Positions 40,183 through 49,404 are shown, counted from the stretch's first letter. The stretch: 64,000 bases of DNA from Janthinobacterium sp. 61 (GCF_002846335.1 NZ_PJMQ01000001.1:1488001-1552000); one strand, 5' to 3'. The notes: generated from the letters alone by a model not told the origin. A program made the numbers and translations.

Positions 40183-41679
40183 TCACACTTTCTGTACCGG
40201 CCGGGCCAGCACGAAGACCAGCGCCGCCACCACGGCCGCCAGCCCGCCAGCCAGGTAGAGCACGCTGGCAAAGCCATCGATAAAGGCGTGCCGGGCCGCT
40301 TCCTGCGCCACGGCCTGCATGGCGGGCGGTAGCTGGCCGAAAGCCTCGGCCGCGTTGCCGGCGACGATACGCCCTATCATCTCGGGTGAGGCCTTCAAGC
40401 CGTGCAGCCACGCCAGCTTGTCGAACGAGGCGGCCGTGCGCATGGCCAGCACGGCGCCCAGCGCCCCCACGGCCAGCACGATGCCGACAAAGCGCGTGGT
40501 GGTGCTGATGCCAGACCCCATGCCCGTGCGTTCGCGGGGGATGCAGGCAAGGATGGCCTTTTGCGTCGTGCCATTCAGCAATCCGGCGCCCGCGCCCGTG
40601 ACGACCATGCCGGCCGCCACCAGGCCGTATTGCAGGCTGGCGGCGGCCAGTGCCGTGGCTACGTTGCCCACGGCGACGATCAGCAAGCCCGTCACCAGTA
40701 TGCCGCGGTCGTCCAGCCAGCGCATGGCGCGCGGCGCCAGGCGCGACAGCACCACCATGGCCACGGCAAACGGCAACATGGCGCAGCCGGCCAGCACGGC
40801 GGAAAAGCCGAAGGCGTTCTGCAAATACAGGGGCAAGAAGGTCATCATCACTTGCGCGGCGATGGCGTAGCCGAACATGCCCAGCACGGCGCCGACAAAC
40901 ACGCGGCGGCCAAACAGGGACAGATCGACCATGGGCGCGCGCTGGCGCCGTTCCACCAGCACGAACACGGCCAGCAGCGCCGCGCCCGCCATAAACCGCA
41001 GCACAGTGGCGTGGCTGGCCCAGCCCGCCACGCTGGCGTCGATCAAGCCCCAGATGATGCAGAACAGGCCGGCCGAGAACAGCAGCGCCCCCAGCGGGTC
41101 GAAACTGGCGTTGGACGCATCCTTCGATTCATCCACATGCTTGCCTACCAGCCACATCAGGATGGCGACTACGGGCAGGTTCAGATAAAAAATCCAGCGC
41201 CAGTTGATGGCGCTCGTGATCAGGCCGCCCAACAGCGGCGCCACCGTCATGGCCACGCCCATGGCCGCGCCCCACACGGACCACGCCCTCGCCCGCTCCT
41301 TTTCCGCGTGAAAGGTGTGGCCGATGACGGCCAGCGCGGACGTGAGCAGCAGCGCGGCGCCCAGGCCCTTGATGGCGCGCGCCACGTTGAGCACGAACGG
41401 CGTCCACGCCAGGCCGCACAGCAGGGATGCCAGCGCGAACACGGCCAGGCCAAACAGCATCACCCTGCGCCTCCCCAGGCGGTCGGCAATGCTGCCGGCC
41501 GGCAGCAAAAACGAGGCGAACGCCAGCATGTAGGCGCTGACCACCCATTCCACGTCGACAAAGCTGGCATTGAGCGAGCGGGCGATCGACGGCAGGGACA
41601 CGGCCACCACGTTGGTGTCGAGCATGATCAATGCACACACGCCCGAGCACGTATATAAGGTCCAGTTGGTATTCTTCAT
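40183..41679 (-). CDS. MFS drug exporter, DHA2 (14-helix) family
   Basis: The 498-residue protein shows the DHA2 motifs: 'LDTNVVAVSLPSIARSLNAS' in helix 1, 'GSIADRLGRRRVMLFGLAVF' (motif A) after helix 2, and 'GPLLGG'-like 'APLLGGLITSAINWRWIFYL' in helix 5. Such EmrB/QacA-type pumps export hydrophobic compounds with proton entry. It is divergent from a LysR-type regulator with 63 bases between starts, a classical regulator-target pair, so expression probably responds to the regulator's ligand. No membrane-fusion partner gene is beside it. Confidence 0.9.
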   Translation of the reverse strand: MKNTNWTLYTCSGVCALIMLDTNVVAVSLPSIARSLNASFVDVEWVVSAYMLAFASFLLPAGSIADRLGRRRVMLFGLAVFALASLLCGLAWTPFVLNVARAIKGLGAALLLTSALAVIGHTFHAEKERARAWSVWGAAMGVAMTVAPLLGGLITSAINWRWIFYLNLPVVAILMWLVGKHVDESKDASNASFDPLGALLFSAGLFCIIWGLIDASVAGWASHATVLRFMAGAALLAVFVLVERRQRAPMVDLSLFGRRVFVGAVLGMFGYAIAAQVMMTFLPLYLQNAFGFSAVLAGCAMLPFAVAMVVLSRLAPRAMRWLDDRGILVTGLLIVAVGNVATALAAASLQYGLVAAGMVVTGAGAGLLNGTTQKAILACIPRERTGMGSGISTTTRFVGIVLAVGALGAVLAMRTAASFDKLAWLHGLKASPEMIGRIVAGNAAEAFGQLPPAMQAVAQEAARHAFIDGFASVLYLAGGLAAVVAALVFVLARPVQKV

Positions 41680-41742
41680 GCCTCGATTGTAAGCAAGCTT
41701 GTATTATTTCCTGTTATAAGATGAGCGCCTTATAATTCACCC

Positions 41743-42639
41743 ATGGTGAATATAGACAAAGACATGGAGTTGCGGCACTTCCGCTGCGTGCTGGCCGTGG
41801 CGCACAGCCTGCATTTCGCGCGGGCGGCTGCCGAGCTGGGCATTTCGCCTCCCGCGCTGACCAAGCAGGTGCAGGAAACGGAGCACCTGCTGGGCACGCG
41901 CCTGTTCCAGCGCAGCAAGCGCGCCGTGGCCCTGACGGCCGCCGGAGAATTGTTCGTCATCGAGGCCACGCGCGCGCTGGCGCAGCTGGCGCAGGCGCAG
42001 GACGTGGCGCGGCGCGCGGGCCGGGGAGAGCTGGGACGGCTGGAAATCGGCTACGTGGCCTCGGCCGCCTATTCCGGCGTGCTGCAAGACCAGTTTGCCC
42101 GCTTTCGCGCCAGCCACCCCGGCATCCACATCTGTGCGCGCGAACAGGCGATGGATACCCTGCCCGGCTTGCTGGACCAGGGCCGCGTTGACCTGGCGTT
42201 CGTGCGCCCGCCCCTGCACCTGCCGGACGGCATAGACATGGTGGTCTTGCTGCGCGACCGCTTCGTGCTGGCCCTGCAGGCAGACAGCCCGCTGGCCCGC
42301 CTGGACGTGGCGGAACCGGCCGCGCTGGCGCAGCAGGCCTTCATCGTGCCGGAACAGGAGCTGGGAACACTGGAAGTCAGCCGGCGCGGCGGCTTTGCGC
42401 CACAGGTTGTGTCGCGCCCCGGCAGCCTGGTGGCCGTGCTGACGGAAGTATCGCTGGGCGTGGGCTGCGCCATCGTGCCCCACTCCGTGATGGCCAGCGT
42501 GCAATTGCCCGGTGTGTGCTTCCGCGACCTGGCAGCACCGCAGATCAGCTCGGAAATCGCCGTAGCCTTCCGCCGCCACGAACAGGCGCCCGCCGCGCGC
42601 GCCTTCATTGCCCAGCTGCGCGCCGCGGCGCTGAATTGA
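41743..42639 (+). CDS. LysR-type transcriptional regulator
   Basis: The 298-residue protein has a LysR helix-turn-helix ('FRCVLAVAHSLHFARAAAEL' ... 'LTKQVQETEHLLGTRLFQRS') in residues 7-66 and a periplasmic-binding-type effector domain from about 95. The ATG at 41743 gives a seven-residue lead before 'MELRHF'; ATG 41764 is an alternative. Divergent placement with 63 bases to the MFS start suggests control of that exporter and of itself. Confidence 0.9.
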   Translation: MVNIDKDMELRHFRCVLAVAHSLHFARAAAELGISPPALTKQVQETEHLLGTRLFQRSKRAVALTAAGELFVIEATRALAQLAQAQDVARRAGRGELGRLEIGYVASAAYSGVLQDQFARFRASHPGIHICAREQAMDTLPGLLDQGRVDLAFVRPPLHLPDGIDMVVLLRDRFVLALQADSPLARLDVAEPAALAQQAFIVPEQELGTLEVSRRGGFAPQVVSRPGSLVAVLTEVSLGVGCAIVPHSVMASVQLPGVCFRDLAAPQISSEIAVAFRRHEQAPAARAFIAQLRAAALN

Positions 42640-42651
42640 GAAGATGCTGCC

Positions 42652-43221
42652 TCAGCCCTGCTTCAGCACGACCACGGCATAGGTGCAATCGCTGGCCGTT
42701 TCATTGCTGAACACGCAGTCGGCGGGCGGACCCAGTTCCAGGCAATCGCCCGCGTCCAGCACGTGGCGGGTATCGCCTTCGATGAAGACGAGGCTGCCGC
42801 TGAGTGACCAGATCAGCTGGCGCCGCGCCACATAGGCGGCGGCCGGCATCGCCACCACGGCGCCTGGCGGCAAGCTAATATGCACGAGGTCGAGCGGCAT
42901 GTCGGACGCGGGCGACACATGGCGCCGCACATAGTCACTCTGCGGGTCGATCCACACGGGCTGCTCGGCCTTGCGCAGCAAGCGCCCTTCGCGCATCTCC
43001 GCGCGGGCGATCAGTTCTGACATGCTCAGGCCGAAGGCGCCGGACAGCCTTGCCAGCAAGGTGGCCGTGGGGCTGCAGTCGCCCCGCTCCACCTTGTGCA
43101 CCATCGCGCGCGAGACGCCCGAACGGGCCGCCAGTTCCGTCAGCGACCAGCCCAGCGCTTCCCGTTCGAGGCGCACCCTGGCGCCGATGCGCTGGTTCAA
43201 TTCGTCTGGTTTAGTGGACAT
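42652..43221 (-). CDS. XRE-family regulator with C-terminal cupin domain
   Basis: The 189-residue protein has an N-terminal helix-turn-helix ('LTELAARSGVSRAMVHKVER', about 27-46) and a C-terminal cupin barrel (about 105-185, 'LPPGAVVAMPAAAYVARRQL' and 'EGDTRHVLDAGDCLELGP'). Such two-domain regulators often control catabolic or acetyltransferase genes through a small ligand. It is divergent from the GNAT gene at 43,313; two direct repeats in the 91-base gap could be its operator. Confidence 0.88.
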   Translation of the reverse strand: MSTKPDELNQRIGARVRLEREALGWSLTELAARSGVSRAMVHKVERGDCSPTATLLARLSGAFGLSMSELIARAEMREGRLLRKAEQPVWIDPQSDYVRRHVSPASDMPLDLVHISLPPGAVVAMPAAAYVARRQLIWSLSGSLVFIEGDTRHVLDAGDCLELGPPADCVFSNETASDCTYAVVVLKQG

Positions 43222-43227
43222 GGGTCA

Positions 43228-43249
43228 GATTCTATTCGGATTCTATTGG
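43228..43249. promoter_or_regulatory. direct repeats between regulator and acetyltransferase
   Basis: GATTCTATTCG (43228-43238) and GATTCTATTGG (43239-43249) are adjacent and differ at one base. They lie just upstream of the XRE-cupin start and between it and the divergent acetyltransferase, so they are a candidate operator for the regulator. Confidence 0.4.
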
Positions 43250-43312
43250 ACAAGGCTTGGACGGCAATCTATGATTTGTCCATTATAGTAGACGACTAGC
43301 AAGGAGATCAAC

Positions 43313-43843
43313 ATGCACATCCGCGATGCCCATGCGGGCGATATCGAGGCAATCACGGCCATCTATAACGATGCCGTCAGCAATACCCTGGCCATCTGGA
43401 ATGAACGGACCGTCGATGCGGCCAACCGCGCAGCCTGGCTGGCCGACCGCGAGCGGGCCGGCTATCCGGTGCTGGTAGCCATCGATGCGCAGCACAATGT
43501 CGCCGGCTACGCCTCGTTTGGCGACTGGCGCCCGTTCGAGGGTTTTCGGCATACGGTCGAGCATTCCGTGTATGTGCGGGCCGATCGCCGCGGCGCCGGC
43601 GTCGGCAAGGCCTTGATGGGGGAACTGATCGTGCGCGCGCGCGGCCTGGGCAAGCACGTCATGGTGGCGGGCATCGAAGCGGGCAACGCCGCCTCGATCG
43701 CCCTGCACAAGCAGCTGGGTTTCGAAGAGGTGGGATTGATGCGCCAGGTGGGCACCAAGTTTGGCGCCTGGCTGGACCTGACATTCCTCCAGCTTCAGCT
43801 CGATGCGCGCAGCGATCCGGACGGCATCACGCCGTCCAGATAA
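43313..43843 (+). CDS. GNAT acetyltransferase, phosphinothricin/methionine-sulfoximine type
   Basis: The 176-residue enzyme has 'AITAIYNDAVSNTLAIWNER' at the start, the acetyl-CoA loop 'RRGAGVGKALM', and 'LHKQLGFEEVGLMRQVGTKF' near the end, as in Pat/MddA/YncA proteins that acetylate methionine sulfone, sulfoximine or phosphinothricin. It is a chromosomal relative of arsN at 11,981. ATG 43313 follows AAGGAG. Control by the divergent XRE-cupin protein is likely. Confidence 0.85.
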   Translation: MHIRDAHAGDIEAITAIYNDAVSNTLAIWNERTVDAANRAAWLADRERAGYPVLVAIDAQHNVAGYASFGDWRPFEGFRHTVEHSVYVRADRRGAGVGKALMGELIVRARGLGKHVMVAGIEAGNAASIALHKQLGFEEVGLMRQVGTKFGAWLDLTFLQLQLDARSDPDGITPSR

Positions 43844-43861
43844 GGTCAGGCAGGCATCAGG

Positions 43862-43921
43862 GATCGCGTATCAGAGATCGCGTATCAAAGATCGCGTATC
43901 AAAGATCGCGTATCAAAGATC
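43862..43921. repeat. 14-base tandem repeat, four copies and a partial fifth
   Basis: The unit GATCGCGTATCAAA starts at 43862, 43876, 43890 and 43904; the first copy has one change (CAGA) and a fifth begins at 43918. The array lies between convergent genes and overlaps the ltrA stop codon (43913-43915). Its exact period and near identity suggest slippage growth; copy number could differ between strains. Confidence 0.85.
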
Positions 43922-45103
43922 GATATCCGGCGGCGGGCGGCGCAAGGCCATGTGTTCCCAGACGGCCACCAGGACCAGCACGCAACTGGTGATGCAGGCC
44001 AGGGTCAACGGCGTGTACAGGCGGCCATAGGCCATCGGGATCAGCGCCAGGATGATCAGGATGCCCAGCAGATGCGACAGCGGCGGCGTGGCGCGGTCAT
44101 TGCTGACCCATTTGAACAGCGCATTGCCCAGCAGATACAGGATCGGCCCGCCCAGCAAGGCGCTGATGCCGGCGAAGCTCGCTTCATCCGGATGCACGAG
44201 CGCCAGTTCGTCGGCCACGGCGCTGACGATCACGCCGCCCACGATCAGCACGTGGATATACGTGTAAGCCTTGCGGGCGATGCGGCCCGGGTCCTTCGAG
44301 TGGGCGATGCGGTGGTGACCCGCCTCGGCGCCCGTATCGAAATAAATCCACCACATGGCGATGCTGCCGACCAGTGCCGACAAAAAGCCCAGCCAATTGC
44401 CGGCCGTCCATTCCAGACCCGCGAAGGTGGCGCCCGTCACCAGCAAGGATTCACCGAGGGCGATGATGACGAACAGGCCGCAGCGTTCGGCCATGTGGCT
44501 GCCATCGACATCCCAGTCGGCGATCGTCGAACGGCCCAGGCCCGGCAGGCCGAACTGCATCCATGGGCCGGCCAGGTCGATCAGCAGGGCCGCGCCCCAC
44601 CAAAAGATGCGCTGCTCGGGCGACGCGAGGCCGCCGGCGATCCAGAAGATGCCGGACAGCACGGCCCACAGCGCGATGCGCTGGAAATTGCGGCGGCGCG
44701 CCAGCGCTTCATGGCGCACGGCCCACCAGGCGAACAGGGGCCGACCCACCTGCATGGCCACGTAGGCGCCCGCAAAGCCCAGGCCCCGCGTGCCGAACGC
44801 TTCAGGAATCGAGGCCGACATGATCAGGCCGCCCAGCATCAGCGCGAACAGGCTGATGCGCACGGGAATGCGCTCGGGGTCGAGCCAGTTGGTGATCCAC
44901 GACGTAAAGATCCATGCCCACCAGACGGCCATCAGGAGCAGGCCCGTCTGCAGCCAGCCCATGGCGCTCAGGTGCGCCAGCAAGCCGTGCGACAGTTGCG
45001 TAACGGCAAACACGAACACCAGGTCGAAGAACAGCTCGATCATGCCCACCTTGCCGCTGTCCTGCCCGCCGCGCGTGCGCAACAGCGATTTTGTCAATTC
45101 CAT
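43913..45103 (-). CDS. ltrA: low-temperature-requirement protein A (LtrA) family
   Basis: The 396-residue membrane protein has about ten to twelve helices and the LtrA signature near the start: 'MIELFFDLVFVFAVTQLSHG', with later 'DGSHMAERCGLFVIIALGES' and 'YTYIHVLIVGGVIVSAVADE'. LtrA was named for cold growth in Listeria; its molecular role is unknown. ATG 45103 is preferred for a weak AAAGAG site; an ATG six codons upstream has none. The stop codon lies inside the tandem repeat. Confidence 0.85.
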   Translation of the reverse strand: MELTKSLLRTRGGQDSGKVGMIELFFDLVFVFAVTQLSHGLLAHLSAMGWLQTGLLLMAVWWAWIFTSWITNWLDPERIPVRISLFALMLGGLIMSASIPEAFGTRGLGFAGAYVAMQVGRPLFAWWAVRHEALARRRNFQRIALWAVLSGIFWIAGGLASPEQRIFWWGAALLIDLAGPWMQFGLPGLGRSTIADWDVDGSHMAERCGLFVIIALGESLLVTGATFAGLEWTAGNWLGFLSALVGSIAMWWIYFDTGAEAGHHRIAHSKDPGRIARKAYTYIHVLIVGGVIVSAVADELALVHPDEASFAGISALLGGPILYLLGNALFKWVSNDRATPPLSHLLGILIILALIPMAYGRLYTPLTLACITSCVLVLVAVWEHMALRRPPPDIDL

Positions 45104-45147
45104 AGATACTCTTTCATTCATGCTAGTAAAACGTTCAATTCGGGCGT

Positions 45148-46101
45148 TTATGACTTTACCGGCGTCAATAAGGGCAAGCCGGCAAAGTGCGCCGCCAGAT
45201 TATCGACGACCAGTTGCCCCATCGCATGGCGCGTTTCCACGGTCAGGCTGCCCACATGCGGCGTCAGCACCACGTTCGGCAAGGCGCGCAAGGCGGCCGG
45301 CACGCGCGGTTCGTCCGCAAACACATCCAGACCTGCCGCGCCCAAGTGGCCATCCTGCAAGGCGGCAATCATGGCGTCTTCGTCGATGAGGGCGCCACGG
45401 GCGATATTGATCAGGGTGCCTTGCGGGCCCAGCGCGTCTAGCACGGTGCGGTCGATAATCTTGCGCGTGGCGGGCGTGCCCGGCGCGCAGACGATCAGAT
45501 AATCGCATTCCTGCGCCAGGGCCAGCAAGGATTCGGCGCGCGGTACGGATGTGCCGGCAATGGCGCGGGGCTGAAAGTAGCGCACCTGGACGCCGAAGGC
45601 GGCCAGGCGCAGCGCGATGGCCTGGCCGATCTGGCCGAAGCCGAAGATGCCGGCCGTCTTGCCGCGCAGGCTGGAGGCGGGGGCGATGGCCTCGCGGCGT
45701 TCCCAGCCGCCATCGCGCACGAAACGGTCGAGCGTCACGATGTGCCGCGCGCTGGCCAGCAGCAAGGCCAACGCCACGTCGGCCACGTCATCCGTCAGCA
45801 CGTTCGGCGTGGTGGTGACGGCGATGCCGCGCGCGCGGGCTGCGTCGAGGGCCACGCCATCGAGGCCCACGCCATTCACGGCGATGATTTCCAGGGCGGG
45901 CAGCAAGGCCATGTCGGTGGCGTTCAAGCCCAGCGCGCCCGTCGTCACGACGGCGCGGATGGCAGGCGCGCGTTCGGCCAGCCAGGCGTGGCGCTCGTCC
46001 GCCGGCACTTGCCAGGCGTGGTGGCAGGTATATTGCTGCTCCAGCTGCGCGTTGACGGCAGCCGAGGGGCTGGGAGCGAGGATGAGGAGTTCGGGTGGCA
46101 T
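45148..46101 (-). CDS. D-isomer 2-hydroxyacid dehydrogenase
   Basis: The 317-residue enzyme has the NAD(P) loop 'GIFGFGQIGQAIALRLAAFG' and the catalytic Arg ('NIARGALIDEDAM'), Glu ('FADEPRVPAALR') and His ('LTPHVGSLT') of the family. It reduces 2-keto acids such as glyoxylate or hydroxypyruvate; the closest functional class is probably GhrB/hydroxypyruvate reductase, but the substrate is not fixed by these motifs. ATG 46101 behind AGGA is chosen over two upstream ATGs. Confidence 0.9.
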   Translation of the reverse strand: MPPELLILAPSPSAAVNAQLEQQYTCHHAWQVPADERHAWLAERAPAIRAVVTTGALGLNATDMALLPALEIIAVNGVGLDGVALDAARARGIAVTTTPNVLTDDVADVALALLLASARHIVTLDRFVRDGGWERREAIAPASSLRGKTAGIFGFGQIGQAIALRLAAFGVQVRYFQPRAIAGTSVPRAESLLALAQECDYLIVCAPGTPATRKIIDRTVLDALGPQGTLINIARGALIDEDAMIAALQDGHLGAAGLDVFADEPRVPAALRALPNVVLTPHVGSLTVETRHAMGQLVVDNLAAHFAGLPLLTPVKS

Positions 46102-46226
46102 GGGCGTCCTGGGGCGTGTCGACATAAGGGTGGGAAACAAACGCAGACGCAACTTAGCATATTTGACGCCCAGCCGGGGATGGCTGCCCCGGAATGGCCG
46201 TCAATCCCATACCATTGATACGGTCT

Positions 46227-46898
46227 TTAGCCAGGGCAAGGCACGCGTTTCACCTTGCCGCCCGTCTTGAACGGGTCAGCGCCAGAGCCAGGATTCTCGG
46301 CCATGCCATAGCAGGTGGCGCCGCCGGCGCTGACCACGCGCGTGGCGGGCCGGCCATCAGCCGTCAGGTATTCCTCCACGCGAATGACGGGGCCGCCGCG
46401 CCAGGCGGAGGCGACCAGCTTCTGGAAAGCGCTTTCGCTTTTGAGTTCGGCTGCGGCCAGCCACGGCTTGTCTTGCTTGATTTCGCCGCGCAGGGACTTG
46501 TCGGCGGCCCCGGCGGCCAGACGGGCGCGCGTGCGCAAGTCTGCGGCGGGCGCAGCTGCGGGCGATTCTTCGGCAGGCACGGTGATGGTTTCTGCTGCAA
46601 CGGCGGGCGATGCGAGGATGGCGGGAGGCGTGGCAGGCGCCGCACTGGCGCGCGCACGCGGCATGGGAAACGGCAGCGGCAGCGGCAAGGCCATCGACGG
46701 CGTCTGCGGCGGTGGACGGGGCGGCATCAGGCTCATGAAGGCCACTTCCGTGTATTGCTTGAGCTGGCGCGCCGGCAGCAGGAGGAAATACAGGCCCAGC
46801 GCGTGCATGGCGAGTATCAGCGCAACAGCCATGCCTTTCAGGCTCAAGCCCCGCCGCATGCGCAGGGAGGCGGACTGTAGATGGCGGAGCAATGGCAT
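46227..46898 (-). CDS. TonB-N-like anchored protein (hypothetical)
   Basis: The 223-residue protein has one N-terminal membrane helix (about 20-42, 'MAVALILAMHALGLYFLLLP') containing a His, then a Pro-rich stretch ('PPRPPPQTPSMALPLPLPFP') and an Ala/Pro linker, as in TonB. The C-terminal part ('VIRVEEYLTADGRPATRVV') is not a clear TonB fold. It is divergent from the TonB-dependent receptor at 47,127. It may energise that receptor or be a lineage-specific envelope protein; this is inference. Confidence 0.55.
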   Translation of the reverse strand: MPLLRHLQSASLRMRRGLSLKGMAVALILAMHALGLYFLLLPARQLKQYTEVAFMSLMPPRPPPQTPSMALPLPLPFPMPRARASAAPATPPAILASPAVAAETITVPAEESPAAAPAADLRTRARLAAGAADKSLRGEIKQDKPWLAAAELKSESAFQKLVASAWRGGPVIRVEEYLTADGRPATRVVSAGGATCYGMAENPGSGADPFKTGGKVKRVPCPG

Positions 46899-47087
46899 GC
46901 GGTTTCCTGTGGGCGCCGGGCGCGATGGCCCATTTTAGCGAAACTTGAGCATAGGCATTAATAAATCCATAAGGTATCGTCTGGCGCGCCTTTTTCCGCC
47001 AGATTCCAGTGCCTGCCTGGTGTTGTACGAATGGCGACTTTTTTTATGACATTCTCACACTTATTCACGCCCCGCTCGTCACTGGAA

Positions 47088-47106
47088 TATAATGATAATC
47101 ATTCTC
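47088..47106 (+). promoter_or_regulatory. Fur box before the siderophore receptor
   Basis: TATAATGATAATCATTCTC matches the 19-base Fur consensus GATAATGATAATCATTATC at 17 positions. It ends 20 bases before the receptor start, so Fur with iron would block transcription or its start. Confidence 0.85.
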
Positions 47107-47126
47107 ATTAATATCCAAACAACACC

Positions 47127-49319
47127 ATGCGCCCCTTCCGCCTCGCTCCTACCCCCTTCGCCCTGGCCGCCTTCCTGCTGGCCAGCACTGCCGCCCACGC
47201 CCAACACACGCCGCCAGGCAGCGATGCGCAAACCATGCCCACGGTGGAAGTGAATGCCTCGGCCGATGCGTCGGCGGAAGGCTTGTCGAAAGCGTATGCA
47301 GGTGGCCAGGTGGCGCGCGGCGGGCGTTTGGGCTTGCTGGGCAACGTGGACATGATGGACACGCCCTTCAACAGCACCAACTATACGCAGGCGCTGATCC
47401 AGGACCAGCAGGCACAGGGCGTGGGCGATGTACTGCAAAACGATGCTGGCGTGCGCGTGACGCGCGGCTTCGGCAATTTCCAGGAAATGTACATGATCCG
47501 CGGCTTCGCCGTGAATTCGGACGACCTCGCGTATAACGGCCTGTATGGCTTGCTGCCACGCCAGTTTGTCGCTTCCGAATTGCTGGAACGCGTGGAAGTG
47601 TTCCGTGGCGCGAATAGCTTCATCAATGGTGCGGCGCCCGGCGGTGGCGGCGTCGGCGGCACCATCAATCTGGTGCCCAAGCGCGCCACCGATGCACCGC
47701 TGACACAGATTACGGTCGGCACGGAAAGCGGCGGCCAGGGCTATGTGGCAGCCGATATCGGCCGCCGCTTCGGCCCCGACAATAATACCGGCGTGCGCAT
47801 CAATGCAGTACGACGCGATGGCGACACAGCCGTCGACCGCGAAAAGCGCGAACTGAGCGTATTCTCTGTCGGCGCCGATTACCGCGGGCGCGATTTCCGC
47901 CTGTCGGCCGATGCCGGCTTTCAGGAACACAAGCTGCGCAATCCGCGCCCAAGCGTCAGTGTGGCCAGCGGCGTTGCCGTGCCCGCTGCGCCTGATGCCA
48001 GCAGCAACTTCGCGCAAGGCTGGACGCACTCCAACGAACGCGATACTTTCGGCACCCTGCGCGGAGAATACGACCTCGCCAAGGACGTCGTGGCTTGGGC
48101 TGCCATCGGCTTTCGTAATGGCGACGAGTCGAACGTGCTGGCAGCGCCCACGGTGAACAGTACGTCCGGCGCGGCCAGTTCCTATCGCTTCGACAATACC
48201 CGCCACGATAGCGTCCGTACGGGCGAGATCGGCGTGCGCGGCAAGCTGCGCACAGGCAGCGTCGGGCATACCATCAGCGCCACCGCCTCGACCTTCTGGT
48301 CGCAATCGAAGAACGCCTATGGCATGAGCGATTTTGTGACAGGCTTTGGCACGAATATCTATGCTCCCGTGCAGGTAGCCGCGCCCGCGCCAACCTGGTT
48401 CATGGGCGGCGACCTGGCGCATCCGCTGGTGACGGCACGCACCATGCTGTCGAGCTTTGCCATTGCCGACACCATGGCCTTTGCCGATGACGAGGTATTG
48501 CTGACTGTGGGCGCGCGCCGCCAGACCATCAAGGACGATTCGTACGACTACAACACGGGCGTCCGGTTTGATAGCAGCAGCTACAGCGAAAGCACCACCA
48601 CGCCTGTGCTGGGCCTGGTGTATCGCCCAGTCAAGGAAGTGTCCGTCTATGCCAACTATATCGAAGGCCTGCAAAAAGGCGCGGTCGCCGCTGGCACCGG
48701 GGTGACCAATGTCGGCCAGGCGTTCGCGCCCTACAAGTCGAAACAGAAAGAAATCGGCGTCAAGTATGACGCTGGCCGCATCGGCGCCAGCCTTGCCCTG
48801 TTTACCACCAAGCAGCCATCGGCCTATGTGGAAAACGGTATCTTCGGCGTGTTTGGCGAACAGCGCAACCGCGGCATCGAATTGTCGGTCTTCGGTACAC
48901 CTGCCCGTGGCCTGCGCCTGCTGGGCGGCCTGACACTGCTCGACACGGAGCAGCTGAGCGCCATGAACGCTGCCAACGAGGGCAAGGATGCCATCGGCGT
49001 GCCTGCTACCCAGCTGAATTTCGGTGCGGAATGGGATGTGCCCGGCGTACGCGGCCTGGCTTTGACGGGACGCACCTTGTATACGTCGAAGCAATACATC
49101 GATGGCGCTAATATGCAGAAAGTGCCGTCCTGGACACGCCTGGACCTGGGCGCACGCTACCTGACCACCATCGCCGACCGCGCCGTCACCTTGCGCGCGC
49201 GCCTGGATAACGTGACCGACAAGAACTACTGGGCGTCTGCCGGCGGCGCCTCGGGCGCTGGCTATCTTGTGCTGGGCGCCCCACGCACCGTCGTCGTGTC
49301 GGCGTCAGTGGACTTCTAA
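47127..49319 (+). CDS. TonB-dependent siderophore receptor
   Basis: The 730-residue outer-membrane protein has a signal peptide (cleaved about 'AAHAQ'), a TonB-box-like 'PTVEVNA', a plug domain ('GVGDVLQNDAGVRVTRGFGN' to 'RVEVFRGANSFINGAAPGGG') and a barrel ending in 'VVVSASVDF' with the C-terminal Phe. It imports ferric siderophores, probably hydroxamates as in FcuA/FhuA-type receptors, but the ligand is not certain. A Fur box precedes it and a strong terminator follows. Confidence 0.93.
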   Translation: MRPFRLAPTPFALAAFLLASTAAHAQHTPPGSDAQTMPTVEVNASADASAEGLSKAYAGGQVARGGRLGLLGNVDMMDTPFNSTNYTQALIQDQQAQGVGDVLQNDAGVRVTRGFGNFQEMYMIRGFAVNSDDLAYNGLYGLLPRQFVASELLERVEVFRGANSFINGAAPGGGGVGGTINLVPKRATDAPLTQITVGTESGGQGYVAADIGRRFGPDNNTGVRINAVRRDGDTAVDREKRELSVFSVGADYRGRDFRLSADAGFQEHKLRNPRPSVSVASGVAVPAAPDASSNFAQGWTHSNERDTFGTLRGEYDLAKDVVAWAAIGFRNGDESNVLAAPTVNSTSGAASSYRFDNTRHDSVRTGEIGVRGKLRTGSVGHTISATASTFWSQSKNAYGMSDFVTGFGTNIYAPVQVAAPAPTWFMGGDLAHPLVTARTMLSSFAIADTMAFADDEVLLTVGARRQTIKDDSYDYNTGVRFDSSSYSESTTTPVLGLVYRPVKEVSVYANYIEGLQKGAVAAGTGVTNVGQAFAPYKSKQKEIGVKYDAGRIGASLALFTTKQPSAYVENGIFGVFGEQRNRGIELSVFGTPARGLRLLGGLTLLDTEQLSAMNAANEGKDAIGVPATQLNFGAEWDVPGVRGLALTGRTLYTSKQYIDGANMQKVPSWTRLDLGARYLTTIADRAVTLRARLDNVTDKNYWASAGGASGAGYLVLGAPRTVVVSASVDF

Positions 49320-49330
49320 GCCAGAAGACA

Positions 49331-49357
49331 AAGCTGCCCTCGGGCAGCTTTTTTTTT
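49331..49357 (+). terminator. rho-independent terminator after the receptor gene
   Basis: AAGCTGCC (49331-49338) and GGCAGCTT (49343-49350) pair around CTCG and are followed by seven more T. It starts 11 bases after the receptor stop. Confidence 0.93.
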
Positions 49358-49404
49358 CGCGTGCGCGCCTGTGCCGCGAGGCGCGATTCGGCGACAATGC
49401 CCGC

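Noticed and set aside
40402..41658. A 418-codon frame antisense to the MFS exporter
   Set aside because: Low-complexity Gln/His/Gly/Ala text typical of a shadow frame; the exporter has all family motifs.
43952..45502. A 516-codon frame antisense to ltrA and the dehydrogenase gene
   Set aside because: It spans two convincing genes and shows no domain of its own.
47079..49094. A 671-codon open frame antisense to the TonB-dependent receptor
   Set aside because: Its text is His/Ala/Gln-rich without domains and is the mirror of a clear receptor gene; G+C-rich third positions keep the opposite frame open.
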